Source: Chitinophaga sp. XS-30 (GTDB lineage Bacteria > Bacteroidota > Bacteroidia > Chitinophagales > Chitinophagaceae). Taken from it: a stretch of 64,000 bases of DNA. Location: NCBI RefSeq assembly GCF_008086345.1, contig NZ_CP043006.1, forward strand, positions 1,300,032 to 1,364,031, read 5' to 3'. A model generated the notes under the pieces. The model was given only the letters and a program-made list of their open reading frames with translations. It did no database searches and was not told where the DNA came from. The position numbers were made by a program, and so were the translations under genes. Of the stretch, positions 47,596 to 55,740 are shown one piece after another. How positions within the stretch are numbered: the first letter of the stretch is position 1; every line of letters begins with the position of its first letter.

Positions 47596-48693
47596 ATGGC
47601 AACAAAGAAGAAGGTTGCTAGTAAAACTACCAAGAAGGCGGTACCTGCCAAGAAAACTGTAGCTAAGAAAGCGGCTCCTGCGGCAAAGAAACCCGCGGCT
47701 AAACCCGTGCCTGCCAAAAAAGCGGCTGCTCCCAAAAAAGGGGCATCCGGCAAGGCAAAGCCGATAGCAGCGAAGCCCGCATCCGGTAAAGCGGCAGTAA
47801 AGAAAACACCAGTGAAAGCCGCTCCCAAAAAAGCGGCCGCCGCCAGGAAACCCGCAGTTGCCCCAAAGAAAGCAGCCGTTGCCAAAGGACCCGCGAAGAA
47901 AGCACCAGCAAAAAAAGCACTACCGGCTCCAAAAACGCCGGTAACGAAGTCAACTCCGGCGAAAGCAAAAGCGCCCGCAGCGAAGAAGGCTCCCGTGACG
48001 AAAGCACCGGCAGCAAAACCAGCGCCGGCAGCAAGCAAGCCCGCAGCGCCGAAAACGATTGCCAAGCCGGTTATTTCTAAACCCGTAGAAAAAGTCGATA
48101 TAATGCCAGCAAAGAATAAACAGGAAAAACCAGCGAAAGAGACAGTCAAGAAAGCGAGCAAAACAGAAGAACCTGTAAGAAGGACAACTGAAAGGCCAAC
48201 TTCAAGAACTGTTGCCAGTAAATCTTCTACTCCAGGCAGGCCAACGATGAAGACGGTCACCACTTATGCTCCGGAGTTCACTAAATCCGTGCTGGATCAG
48301 CCGGACGCGCCTACCGGACCGATCTACCGTTACAGCGATCCCGAACTGCAGGAGTTCAAAGAGATCATCCTGAAGAAACTGGAAGCTGCCAAAAAAGAAC
48401 TCGTCTATCTCCAGGGGCTTATCACCCGCAAGGATGAAGCCGGTACTGATGATACCGAGAATAAGTACATGAGCATGGAGGATGGCAGCGGTTCACAGGA
48501 AAGGGAACAGTTGAACCAGATGGCCAGCCGCCAGATCCAGTTTATTGATCACCTTGAGAAAGCCCTCATGAGGATCGAAAATAAAACATATGGTATCTGC
48601 CGCGTGACCGGTAAGCTGATAGACAAAGCCCGCCTGAAGGCAGTACCTCATGCCACCCTGAGCATCGAAGCCAAACTGGCCAAAAGCAAGTAA
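47596..48693 (+). CDS. TraR/DksA-family protein with Lys/Ala/Pro-rich tail
   Basis: 365 residues. Residues 1-170 are low-complexity repeats of the AAKKPxAK / PAKKA type, resembling histone H1-like or AlgP-like DNA-compacting tails. The rest (about 245-365) is a TraR/DksA module: a coiled coil (DPELQEFKEIILKKLEAAKKELVYLQGLI), a loop, and the C-terminal GICRVTGKLIDKARLKAVPHATLS where the normal C4 zinc finger keeps a single Cys. It lies 4 bases after ileS and ends at the terminator at 48723-48749. A role in nucleoid structure and transcription is inferred, not shown. Confidence 0.9.
   Translation: MATKKKVASKTTKKAVPAKKTVAKKAAPAAKKPAAKPVPAKKAAAPKKGASGKAKPIAAKPASGKAAVKKTPVKAAPKKAAAARKPAVAPKKAAVAKGPAKKAPAKKALPAPKTPVTKSTPAKAKAPAAKKAPVTKAPAAKPAPAASKPAAPKTIAKPVISKPVEKVDIMPAKNKQEKPAKETVKKASKTEEPVRRTTERPTSRTVASKSSTPGRPTMKTVTTYAPEFTKSVLDQPDAPTGPIYRYSDPELQEFKEIILKKLEAAKKELVYLQGLITRKDEAGTDDTENKYMSMEDGSGSQEREQLNQMASRQIQFIDHLEKALMRIENKTYGICRVTGKLIDKARLKAVPHATLSIEAKLAKSK
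47599..48105 (+). repeat. degenerate coding repeats (Lys/Ala/Pro tail)
   Basis: The first half of the traR-like gene is built of short degenerate repeats such as GCCAAGAAA/GCGGCTCCC coding for AKK and AAP, which give long open frames on the opposite strand too. Such stretches are prone to expansion and contraction. Confidence 0.75.
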
Positions 48694-48722
48694 ATAATAT
48701 TCGTCTAGCAAAATAACTGAGA

Positions 48723-48749
48723 GGGCTGTTCGAAAGAACGGCCCTTTTT
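48723..48749 (+). terminator. terminator of ileS-traR
   Basis: 9-bp stem GGGCTGTTC / GAACGGCCC with GAAA tetraloop and T5. Confidence 0.9.
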
Positions 48750-48962
48750 CATACATCGCTTTTATCAGCGGGTATGCCATAAACCCTGCTTACAATAAGG
48801 CCGGGAAATCCCGGCCCCTGAACGCGGTCAGGAAAAAGCAAATCCGAAGCACTGCGCGGTCAGACTGGCATCTCCCATATTTCAAATCTACAATGCGTGC
48901 AAATAGATGGCTGTCGATGATCACCAATCTGCCTCAACCCCGAACACCAAATACCAAACACA

Positions 48963-49241
48963 TCAAGCCGCACAATCAGCACCACTCCGTGTTCCCCTGA
49001 TCTTTTGCATGGTTTCAAGTGCCACCCTCACCCGCTCTATCATTGCCTCTAGCAAATCGTCAGAAGGATGCATTTCCGCAGATGCCTCCGCATCGCTGAT
49101 CAATTCCCGGATCTCTTCAAGCGTCAAATGCGCACTCCTGCTGATTTCCAGCGTAACCATATTGAACTGCTGAATGATCTTTTCATCTGTGGCAAGATCA
49201 ATTGCTTCATGCAACCGCTCCCGCATTACCGAAACTTTCAT
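48963..49241 (-). CDS. small helical protein of unknown function
   Basis: 92 residues, acidic and almost entirely helical (MKVSVMRERLHEAIDLATDEKI; LTLEEIRELISDAEAS; DDLLEAMIERVRVALETMQKI). It has no signal peptide. The start and codon use look like a real gene, and the composition recalls small antitoxin-like or addiction-module proteins, but no toxin gene accompanies it and I know no matching family. It lies alone between traR and the glycosyltransferase fusion. Moderate confidence that it is expressed. Confidence 0.55.
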   Translation of the reverse strand: MKVSVMRERLHEAIDLATDEKIIQQFNMVTLEISRSAHLTLEEIRELISDAEASAEMHPSDDLLEAMIERVRVALETMQKIRGTRSGADCAA

Positions 49242-49363
49242 AACGTTTTAGTTTTTTACGAATGTAGCAGCAAGCATGAAAACAGCCCGCAAAAAACAGC
49301 GATACTTCCTTCGCGAAACCGCAAACTTTCTCCGTTTTTTAAACATTCTGAGCACCACAGCAC

Positions 49364-49396
49364 AAAAAAATGCCTCCCGGTTGACCGGAAGGCATT
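49364..49396 (-). terminator. terminator of the glycosyltransferase/HAD gene
   Basis: Minus-strand stem AATGCCTTCCGG / CCGGGAGGCATT (one mismatch) with loop TCAA, followed by T7 (A-run 49364-49370). Confidence 0.85.
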
Positions 49397-49420
49397 ATCT
49401 GTTAATTGATAATCAAATTG

Positions 49421-50944
49421 TTATTCTTCTTCTGCCACAGCAGGAGCCATCGCTTTTCTAACCTGCCTTGCCGCCAGGTACAACAGGCCGGCTGTAGCCA
49501 CTACCGCCAGGCTGCCCAGCCCGATATTGCGCATCTGCCGTTTGGATGGCCAGCGTCTTCCGTTCTTTACGGGGCTCGCCTGCGCGATATCCAGCAACGG
49601 GGCCATGCAGGGATCTTCAATCACCTTGTCTGCCATGAAACCAACCTCCACAAGTTGGGGATGATAGGCAACACCGATACCCGCTTTTTCCAGCATGGCG
49701 TGGTCGCTTTCCCCATTCCCCACATAGATGATGTTCTGCGGCGGGATGTGGTATTTGTCCGCAATATATTTCAGGATATGACTCTTGTCGTAATGCTGCG
49801 TATTTTCCCCCGGCTCCAGGAAGTAATCGGGAATGCTGAGCTCGCCGGTGGCCACACTATGGATCAGGTGAAGACGGTTCGCAAAGGCGAAATCTGCCCC
49901 CAGTTTGTTCTTCATATGTTGTGCAACGCATTCGAAACCATCTGTAATGAATCCGCAGACATACCCGCGTTTCTTCAGCTCCCGGATCACATGGCGGATA
50001 TCCGGTGTGTATGGAATATTGTCCGCCACTTCCAGCAGCTCAGCCAGGTTCCTGCCCTGGAAAAGCGCCGCAGAGCGCTGGAGGATCGATACCGGGTCTG
50101 AATAGTGCTGCAATATCTGGATCAGCGCTTCCTCCTGGTCAAAAGCGGCCGCAGCGAGGTAAGTATAGTTCTGTGTGAAAACGGCTTCATCCAGGTTAAA
50201 GATCACCATCTTCTGCAGCTTGTCGATCGATTCGAGAATGGAATATTCCATCTGTTCCCGGATGATATTGATATTCCCCAGCGTCTCCAGGTTCTGCAGG
50301 GGAATGCTTTCCGCCTTGCGGAGGATAGTGCGGGATACTTCGCGGGACATTTTGCTGAGCTGCTCCCAGGTCTGCATCGCATTTTCCAGCCTTCCGATAT
50401 TTACTTCCTTTATGCGTGCGTTTTGCAGGTACATATCTATCAGCAGGCCAATATCAACGCCATAGTCATTCTCAAAATGCACTTTCTGCAACAGCGATTT
50501 ACGCGCAGCGATCATTCCGCTCAGCGGTTGCTGAAAGTTTGCCAGTCCGGGGAAAAGTATGCTCAGCAAAGGTTTTGCTACCAGCTGGGTAACGCGGCCC
50601 GCCTGCCGTTCAAAATATGATTTTACAAAATCAGCTTCATCATTTACAATATCGTCCGTCAGCAGTTCTACCAGATTGTCAGGGTAAGTAAGAATATCTC
50701 CGTCGACATACATGATCACATCATGTTTTGCCGCCATCATACCTTCGCGCATGGAAATACCTTTGCCACGCTGACTGCTGGTGATCACACGCACTTTTTC
50801 TTTCATCGCTTCCTCTACGGTACGGTCTGTTGAATTATCGTCCACCACAATGATCTCTATAGGCCGGGAAGTTTTCCCGATCGTCTTTATCACCTGGCGT
50901 ATGGTGGCGCCTTCGTTAAGCACTGGTATAATTACGGAAATCAC
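49421..50944 (-). CDS. glycosyltransferase 2 fused to degenerate HAD domain and membrane tail
   Basis: 507 residues with GTG start at 50944 (VISVIIPVLNEGAT). Residues 1-210: family 2 glycosyltransferase with VVDDNSTD (34-40) and the metal DxD in YVDGDI (81-83), most like glucosyl-phosphoglycerate/dolichol-phosphate-type transferases. Residues about 240-445: HAD-superfamily phosphatase fold (SerB-like) with motif II Thr334 (FITDG) and Lys387, but motif I reads FNLDEA (Asn250 for the nucleophile Asp) and motif IV GNGESD (Asn410 for Asp). Residues about 474-492 form a membrane segment. The HAD part is likely catalytically dead or altered. It is downstream of the exporter gene on the same strand. 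Confidence 0.88.
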   Translation of the reverse strand: MISVIIPVLNEGATIRQVIKTIGKTSRPIEIIVVDDNSTDRTVEEAMKEKVRVITSSQRGKGISMREGMMAAKHDVIMYVDGDILTYPDNLVELLTDDIVNDEADFVKSYFERQAGRVTQLVAKPLLSILFPGLANFQQPLSGMIAARKSLLQKVHFENDYGVDIGLLIDMYLQNARIKEVNIGRLENAMQTWEQLSKMSREVSRTILRKAESIPLQNLETLGNINIIREQMEYSILESIDKLQKMVIFNLDEAVFTQNYTYLAAAAFDQEEALIQILQHYSDPVSILQRSAALFQGRNLAELLEVADNIPYTPDIRHVIRELKKRGYVCGFITDGFECVAQHMKNKLGADFAFANRLHLIHSVATGELSIPDYFLEPGENTQHYDKSHILKYIADKYHIPPQNIIYVGNGESDHAMLEKAGIGVAYHPQLVEVGFMADKVIEDPCMAPLLDIAQASPVKNGRRWPSKRQMRNIGLGSLAVVATAGLLYLAARQVRKAMAPAVAEEE

Positions 50945-51026
50945 AGGTGCAATTAGTTTTAGTGAACAAATAAGGTTCCTTCAGGCAGGCTCAAAGTACC
51001 AAAAATAATACCATTTGCCAATCAAA

Positions 51027-51060
51027 GTTAAAGCACCTTCGCAGCGGTGAAGATGCTTTA
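51027..51060 (-). terminator. terminator-like hairpin after the exporter gene
   Basis: 13-bp stem with one mismatch (TTAAAGCACCTTC / GAAGATGCTTTAA), 21 bases beyond the stop; only a weak T-tract follows. Confidence 0.6.
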
Positions 51061-51080
51061 AATATGTGAATATTTTTCTA

Positions 51081-52907
51081 CTATTTAAATTCCTGCATCT
51101 CTACCAGCTTCTTGTAAATGCCGTTAGCAGCAAGCAACGCATCGTGTTTGCCTCTTTCCACGATCTCCCCTTTATCCATAACAATAATGTCATGCGCATG
51201 TTGAATGGTGGAAAGCCGGTGTGCTATCACGATAGTAGTGCGGTTTTGCATCAGTTTGTCCAGCGCCTCCTGTACGAGTTTTTCGGATTCTGTATCGAGT
51301 GCGGAGGTAGCTTCATCAAGAATGAGAATGGGCGGGTTCTTGTAAATGGCGCGCGCGATCGTCAGACGCTGCCGCTGGCCGCCACTGAGTTTGCTGCCAC
51401 GGTCACCAATATAGGTCTCGTACCCGTTCTCCAGCTGATCGATGAATTCATGGGCATTGGCGATCTTTGCCGCTTCCATGACTTTTGCTTTATCCACATC
51501 AGGCTGACCAAAGGCAATGTTGTTGAACACCGTATCATTAAAAAGAATAGCTTCCTGAGACACAATACCCATCAATTGCCGGAGATCTTTCAGCTGCAGA
51601 TCGCGCACATCCCGGCCGTCTATTCGCAGGCTGCCCCCGGCGGCATCATAGAAACGCGGAAGCAGGTCTGCCATGGTTGATTTGCCTGCGCCGCTTTTGC
51701 CCACCAACGCTACCATCGTCCCTTTTTCTATCCTGAGGTTGATATCCTTAAGCACGTACTGCTGCTCGTATTTGAAGGAAAGATGATCGTAAGCGATATG
51801 ACTGTCAAATGATGTGATCTTTTGCGCATCAGGTTTGTCCTCGATCACATTCGGCTCGTCCAGCAGTCCGAATATCCTTTCGCCTGCAACAATACCGCGC
51901 TGCATGGATGTAAAGGCATTGGATATGTTCTTGGCGGGTTGCAGGATCGTAAAGTAGAGGCCGAGATAGGTAATGAACTGTTCCGCCGTCAATTCCTGAT
52001 CCCCTTCGAAGATCATATATCCCCCTACCATTACCAATACCACCACCAGGATCACGCCCAGCGCTTCGGATACCGGGGAAGCCATTTCACGCTGATTATA
52101 GATAGCCTTGCTGAGTTTTGTAAATGCCCGGGTAACCTCACCGAACTTTCGCTGCATGTAACTTTCCGCCGTAAAGGCCTTGATAATGCGTATGCCGCCA
52201 AGGGATTCCTCGGAAATGTTGAGCAGTCTGCCAAGCATCTCCTGGCTGTAATATCCTTTCTTGCGCAGTTGTTTGGAGATATAAGCCACCAGGAAACCGG
52301 ATATCGGGAAGAAGACAAGCGTGAACAGCGTCAGCTTTACCGAGATGTAGAACAGCGCGAAGAAAGTGAAAATGATGATGAAAGGATCACGCAGCAACAC
52401 CTGTATCGAGTTGGCAATGGTGTACTCCACTTCAGATACGTCATTGGTCATGACAGACAGCAGATCACCCTTGCGGCGCTGATTGAAAAAGGACATGGAT
52501 TGCGAGGTGATGCGTTCGTATAGCCGGTTCCGTATCCTTTCCAGGATATTCATCCGCAGGCGTACCATCACCCGTACGCTCATGTAACGGCCAACATTGG
52601 CGATCAGTGTGGAAGAGGCGATAACGATGCAGACAAACGCCAGCGCATAGCTCTTCCCGTTTTCCGTAGCGAACTTCTGAAAATAGAAGGTGAACAGATC
52701 GATGAAATATCTGATCGTAAAGGAAAATTCAGGTATTGCCGCCACGGTGGCCTGCTCCGGAGGATCGAACAATACCTGCAGCAGCGGGATCAGCATGGTG
52801 AAGTTGATCAGGCCGAATATGATCCCGATCAGGGCGTAGATCACATATTCAGGTATATAGTGATGCAAAGGCCGTACAAACCTGAGCATTCGCAAAAAAG
52901 TATTCAT
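51081..52907 (-). CDS. MsbA-like ABC exporter (fused membrane and ATPase domains)
   Basis: 608-residue half-transporter. Six membrane helices in residues 1-330, then an ATPase domain with Walker A GKSGAGKST, Q-loop VSQEAILF, signature LSGGQRQRL, Walker B ILILDEATSALD and the H-loop IAHRL. MsbA-type proteins flip lipid A or other lipids across the inner membrane; lipid or drug substrate cannot be told from sequence. A TACTTTTG box lies 20 bases before ATG 52907. Downstream on the same strand is the glycosyltransferase/HAD gene. Confidence 0.93.
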   Translation of the reverse strand: MNTFLRMLRFVRPLHHYIPEYVIYALIGIIFGLINFTMLIPLLQVLFDPPEQATVAAIPEFSFTIRYFIDLFTFYFQKFATENGKSYALAFVCIVIASSTLIANVGRYMSVRVMVRLRMNILERIRNRLYERITSQSMSFFNQRRKGDLLSVMTNDVSEVEYTIANSIQVLLRDPFIIIFTFFALFYISVKLTLFTLVFFPISGFLVAYISKQLRKKGYYSQEMLGRLLNISEESLGGIRIIKAFTAESYMQRKFGEVTRAFTKLSKAIYNQREMASPVSEALGVILVVVLVMVGGYMIFEGDQELTAEQFITYLGLYFTILQPAKNISNAFTSMQRGIVAGERIFGLLDEPNVIEDKPDAQKITSFDSHIAYDHLSFKYEQQYVLKDINLRIEKGTMVALVGKSGAGKSTMADLLPRFYDAAGGSLRIDGRDVRDLQLKDLRQLMGIVSQEAILFNDTVFNNIAFGQPDVDKAKVMEAAKIANAHEFIDQLENGYETYIGDRGSKLSGGQRQRLTIARAIYKNPPILILDEATSALDTESEKLVQEALDKLMQNRTTIVIAHRLSTIQHAHDIIVMDKGEIVERGKHDALLAANGIYKKLVEMQEFK

Positions 52908-52927
52908 TCCGGTAAATTGATGATCCG

Positions 52928-52935
52928 CAAAAGTA
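52928..52935 (-). promoter_or_regulatory. TAnnTTTG promoter element for the ABC exporter
   Basis: TACTTTTG on the minus strand, 20 bases before ATG 52907. Confidence 0.6.
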
Positions 52936-52994
52936 CGCTAAAAGGGCGAATGTTGGGAAGGCCGCGGGTTTTGCGGATAACCGGTTAAAATGGT

Positions 52995-53002
52995 TATTTT
53001 TG
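52995..53002 (+). promoter_or_regulatory. TAnnTTTG promoter element for rbfA
   Basis: TATTTTTG, 44 bases before the rbfA ATG. Confidence 0.5.
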
Positions 53003-53046
53003 GCCGGATTCCTGTGATATATCATGCAGGTTTAAACTGAGAAAAG

Positions 53047-53415
53047 ATGCAAGAAACAAAAAGGCAAAAGCAGGTAGGGCAGCTGGTGCAGCAGGAGTTG
53101 AGCGATATATTCCTGCGCATGGGCTTCAATGTTACGGAGGGCGGCATGATCTCCATCTCGTCCGTGAAGATGACGCCGGACCTGCTGGAAGCGCGTGTGT
53201 ACCTCAGCATGTTCCAGATCAGATCACCCGAGGAAATGCTGGGACGTATGAAAGAAAAGATGGGCGAGATCAGGCGGGAACTGGGCAACCGTGTGGCCAA
53301 ACAGCTGCGCAGGGTGCCTGAACTGGTTTTCTTCCTGGATGATACGCTGGACCAGGTGTTCAAAATGGAAGAGTTGTTCAAGAAGATCAACGAAGAGAAA
53401 AACCGGGAATCATAA
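53047..53415 (+). CDS. rbfA: ribosome-binding factor A
   Basis: 122-residue KH-domain assembly factor for the 30S subunit. The beginning RQKQVGQLVQQELSDIF and the MTPDLLEARVYLS strand match the family, as does the end LRRVPELVFFLDDTLDQVFKMEELFKKI. A lolE-like gene follows with a single base between stop and start, a pairing typical of the phylum. Confidence 0.95.
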   Translation: MQETKRQKQVGQLVQQELSDIFLRMGFNVTEGGMISISSVKMTPDLLEARVYLSMFQIRSPEEMLGRMKEKMGEIRRELGNRVAKQLRRVPELVFFLDDTLDQVFKMEELFKKINEEKNRES

Positions 53416-53416
53416 C

Positions 53417-54649
53417 ATGATCTGGCAATTCGCTTTACGTTATTTCCGTGCCCGCAAGTCCACCAGCGCCATCAATATCATTGCATGGGTGAGCGTTGCG
53501 GCCATTGCCGTCGGCACGGCTGCGCTGATCACCGTGCTGAGTGTCTTCAACGGATTCACCGGCCTGGTGAAATCCCTGTATTCTTCTTTTTACCCTGCGC
53601 TGAAAGTGATGCCTTCCAGCGGCAAGACCATCCTGCTGACCGATGCGCAACTGAAAGAGATCGCTGCCGTACCGGGTGTAGCGCATTTCTCCCAATCCAT
53701 AGAAGAGAAAGCTGTGCTGCGTTATGGAGAAGATCAGACGATAGCTGTGCTGAAAGGGGTGGACCGGCAATTCGTTCAGGTTGCGGGAGTGCAGGACAAG
53801 ATCGTGCGTGGAGAGTTTGACCTGGGGCAGGAGAACGGGTTCAGTGCAGTACTGGGTATAGGTATTGAAACGGCGCTTGGGGTGGATGTAGAGCATAGCT
53901 TTGTGCCGGTGAACGTGTACATGCCCAAAAGGGACGCCGGCATCTCTTTCAATGCGGCCATGCCGGAGCAGTCGCTGAACAGTGGTGTGATCTATCCTGT
54001 AGGCACATTTGCCATCCAGCAGGAGTTTGACAGCAAATACGTGTTGACGGATATCGGCTTTCTCCGTAACCTGATGAACCTCCGCCCCGGGGAAATGTCT
54101 TCCCTGGAGATCTCGCTGCAGCCGGGTGCTTCGGAGAAACGGGCGAAAAGGAGCATACAGGCGTTGCTTGGAGATGAGGCTAAAGTGCTGACCCGGGTAG
54201 AGCAGAATGCCACCATTTACAATGTGATGCAAACGGAGAAATGGGTAGTGTATGTATTCCTCAGCTTCATCCTGGTGATCGCGGCGTTTAACATGATCGG
54301 TTCCCTGTCCATGCTCGTCATAGAAAAGCAGAAAGATATTACCATTCTCAAGGCGATGGGCGGACGCAACAGTCTTATTCAGCGGATATTCCTTGGGGAA
54401 GGCCTGATCATTGCCGGTGCCGGCAGTGTACTGGGTTTCACCATAGCCATTACGATCTGCCTGTTGCAGCAGCGCTTCGGGCTGGTCAAACTGGGGGGCG
54501 GCTCATTCCTGATAGATGCTTTCCCGGTGGAAATGCATTGGGAGGATTTTGTGCTGGTGATCGTAACGATCCTGGTCATTGGTGTGCTGGCAAGCTGGTA
54601 TCCGGCCAGCCGTGCGGCAAAACAGGAAATCACGCTCAAGGCGATGTGA
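53417..54649 (+). CDS. LolCE/FtsX-type ABC transporter permease
   Basis: 410 residues, four membrane helices: one near the N-terminus (AINIIAWVSVAAIAVGTAALITVLSVF), a large periplasmic MacB/PCD domain, then three helices in residues about 275-400 (VVYVFLSFILVIAAFNMIGSLSML; GEGLIIAGAGSVLGFTIAITICLL; FVLVIVTILVIGVLASWYP). The ending YPASRAAK is typical of LolC/LolE. It likely helps release lipoproteins from the inner membrane together with a LolD ATPase encoded elsewhere. ATG 53417 is directly after the rbfA stop; longer readings overlap rbfA. Confidence 0.9.
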   Translation: MIWQFALRYFRARKSTSAINIIAWVSVAAIAVGTAALITVLSVFNGFTGLVKSLYSSFYPALKVMPSSGKTILLTDAQLKEIAAVPGVAHFSQSIEEKAVLRYGEDQTIAVLKGVDRQFVQVAGVQDKIVRGEFDLGQENGFSAVLGIGIETALGVDVEHSFVPVNVYMPKRDAGISFNAAMPEQSLNSGVIYPVGTFAIQQEFDSKYVLTDIGFLRNLMNLRPGEMSSLEISLQPGASEKRAKRSIQALLGDEAKVLTRVEQNATIYNVMQTEKWVVYVFLSFILVIAAFNMIGSLSMLVIEKQKDITILKAMGGRNSLIQRIFLGEGLIIAGAGSVLGFTIAITICLLQQRFGLVKLGGGSFLIDAFPVEMHWEDFVLVIVTILVIGVLASWYPASRAAKQEITLKAM

Positions 54650-54683
54650 TACCGCATCAGGGAAAACCGACTTGTGCAGGCAT

Positions 54684-54723
54684 AAAAAAACCGTTCCGGA
54701 ATACGTTTCAGAACGGTTTTTTT
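54684..54723. terminator. bidirectional terminator
   Basis: Stem AAAAAACCGTTC / GAACGGTTTTTT with an inner partly paired loop; A7 and T7 on the two sides, between convergent lolE-like and transketolase genes. Confidence 0.9.
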
Positions 54724-54744
54724 ATGATATCAGTCTGACAGTGA

Positions 54745-55581
54745 TCAGTAATCTCCTAAAGTCTCGGGCAGTTGTGCCAGGGCTTTGGCCAGTTGCTCGT
54801 TATTCGGAGCGATGCCGTGCCATTCGTGTGAGCCCTCCATGAAATCCACGCCTTTGCCCATTTCCGTTTTCATGAGGATAACGATGGGCTGGCCTTTGCC
54901 GGTGAGCCCCTGGGCTTTTTCCAGTGTGGCGATCACTTCGTCCATATCATTTCCATTCATGGTCAATACTTTCCAGCCGAAGGCCGTGAATTTGGCATTG
55001 AGGTCGCCCAGGTCCATCACCTTGCTGGTAGGCCCGTCGATCTGCTGGCCGTTGTAATCCACGGTGGCAATGAGGTTGTCTACTTTATGATGTGCCGCGA
55101 ACATGATCGCTTCCCAGTTCTGCCCTTCGTCCAGCTCACCGTCCCCATGCAGGGAGTAAACCAGCCGGGTATCCTTGTTCAGCTTCTTGGCCAGCGCCGC
55201 ACCGAGCGCAACGCTGAGGCCTTGTCCCAGGGAACCGCTGGCAACGCGAACGCCGGGCAGGTGTTCATGCGTGGTGGGGTGGCCCTGAAGGCGGGAGTCG
55301 ATCTTGCGGAAGGTGGCCAGCTCCTCAATGGGGAAATAGCCGGAACGAGCCAGCGCACTGTAGAAGACAGGGGAAATGTGCCCATTGGACAGGAAAAAAA
55401 CGTCCTGGTCTTTCCCGTCCATATCAAAAGGCTGCGGATGATGCTGCATCACCTTGAAGAACAGGGCCGTAAAATAATCGGTGCAACCGAGGGAACCTCC
55501 GGGATGCCCGCTTTGTACTGCATGTACCATCCGTACTATGTCCCGCCGTATCTGGGAGGCAATATCTTTCAGTTCTGGCAT
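54745..55581 (-). CDS. transketolase, N-terminal (TPP-binding) subunit
   Basis: 278-residue protein covering only the pyrophosphate half of transketolase. SGHPGGSLG at about 24-32, the thiamine-diphosphate/metal motif HGDGELDEGQNWE and the following helix are intact; the pyrimidine-binding half (C-terminal subunit) is absent and not next door, since a terminator and a convergent gene follow. Two-subunit transketolases are known in many bacteria and the halves are usually adjacent. Start ATG 55581 (MPELKDIASQIRRDIV) is supported by a TACTTTTG promoter 22 bases upstream. Confidence 0.93.
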   Translation of the reverse strand: MPELKDIASQIRRDIVRMVHAVQSGHPGGSLGCTDYFTALFFKVMQHHPQPFDMDGKDQDVFFLSNGHISPVFYSALARSGYFPIEELATFRKIDSRLQGHPTTHEHLPGVRVASGSLGQGLSVALGAALAKKLNKDTRLVYSLHGDGELDEGQNWEAIMFAAHHKVDNLIATVDYNGQQIDGPTSKVMDLGDLNAKFTAFGWKVLTMNGNDMDEVIATLEKAQGLTGKGQPIVILMKTEMGKGVDFMEGSHEWHGIAPNNEQLAKALAQLPETLGDY

Positions 55582-55603
55582 GATAATTGGCGTTTTAGAA
55601 GCG

Positions 55604-55611
55604 CAAAAGTA
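55604..55611 (-). promoter_or_regulatory. TAnnTTTG promoter element for the transketolase gene
   Basis: TACTTTTG on the minus strand, 22 bases before ATG 55581. Confidence 0.6.
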
Positions 55612-55715
55612 ATAAGAAATTGCCCGGAAATACAGTACAGCGGTCAAAATTTTGCCAGAGATGGTTAAAAACCATGGTTTTTAAAATTTGTTGATACGCA
55701 TTTCACTGAAATTAA

Positions 55716-55723
55716 TATCTTTG
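55716..55723 (+). promoter_or_regulatory. TAnnTTTG promoter element for the WecA-like gene
   Basis: TATCTTTG, 17 bases before ATG 55741, with a possible TTTG/TTG -33 element at 55687-55693, about 22 bases upstream. Confidence 0.65.
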
Positions 55724-55740
55724 CAATCACAACCCCCCGT

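Noticed and set aside
47571-48263. Hydrophobic Ala/Val/Leu/Phe-rich frame opposite the traR-like gene, looking like a membrane protein
   Set aside because: It is the mirror of the Lys/Ala/Pro repeats; such antisense frames are a known by-product.
48799-48816. GGCCGGG-AAAT-CCCGGCC hairpin as a terminator
   Set aside because: A clean stem but without a T-run on either strand; the real terminator of traR lies at 48723-48749.
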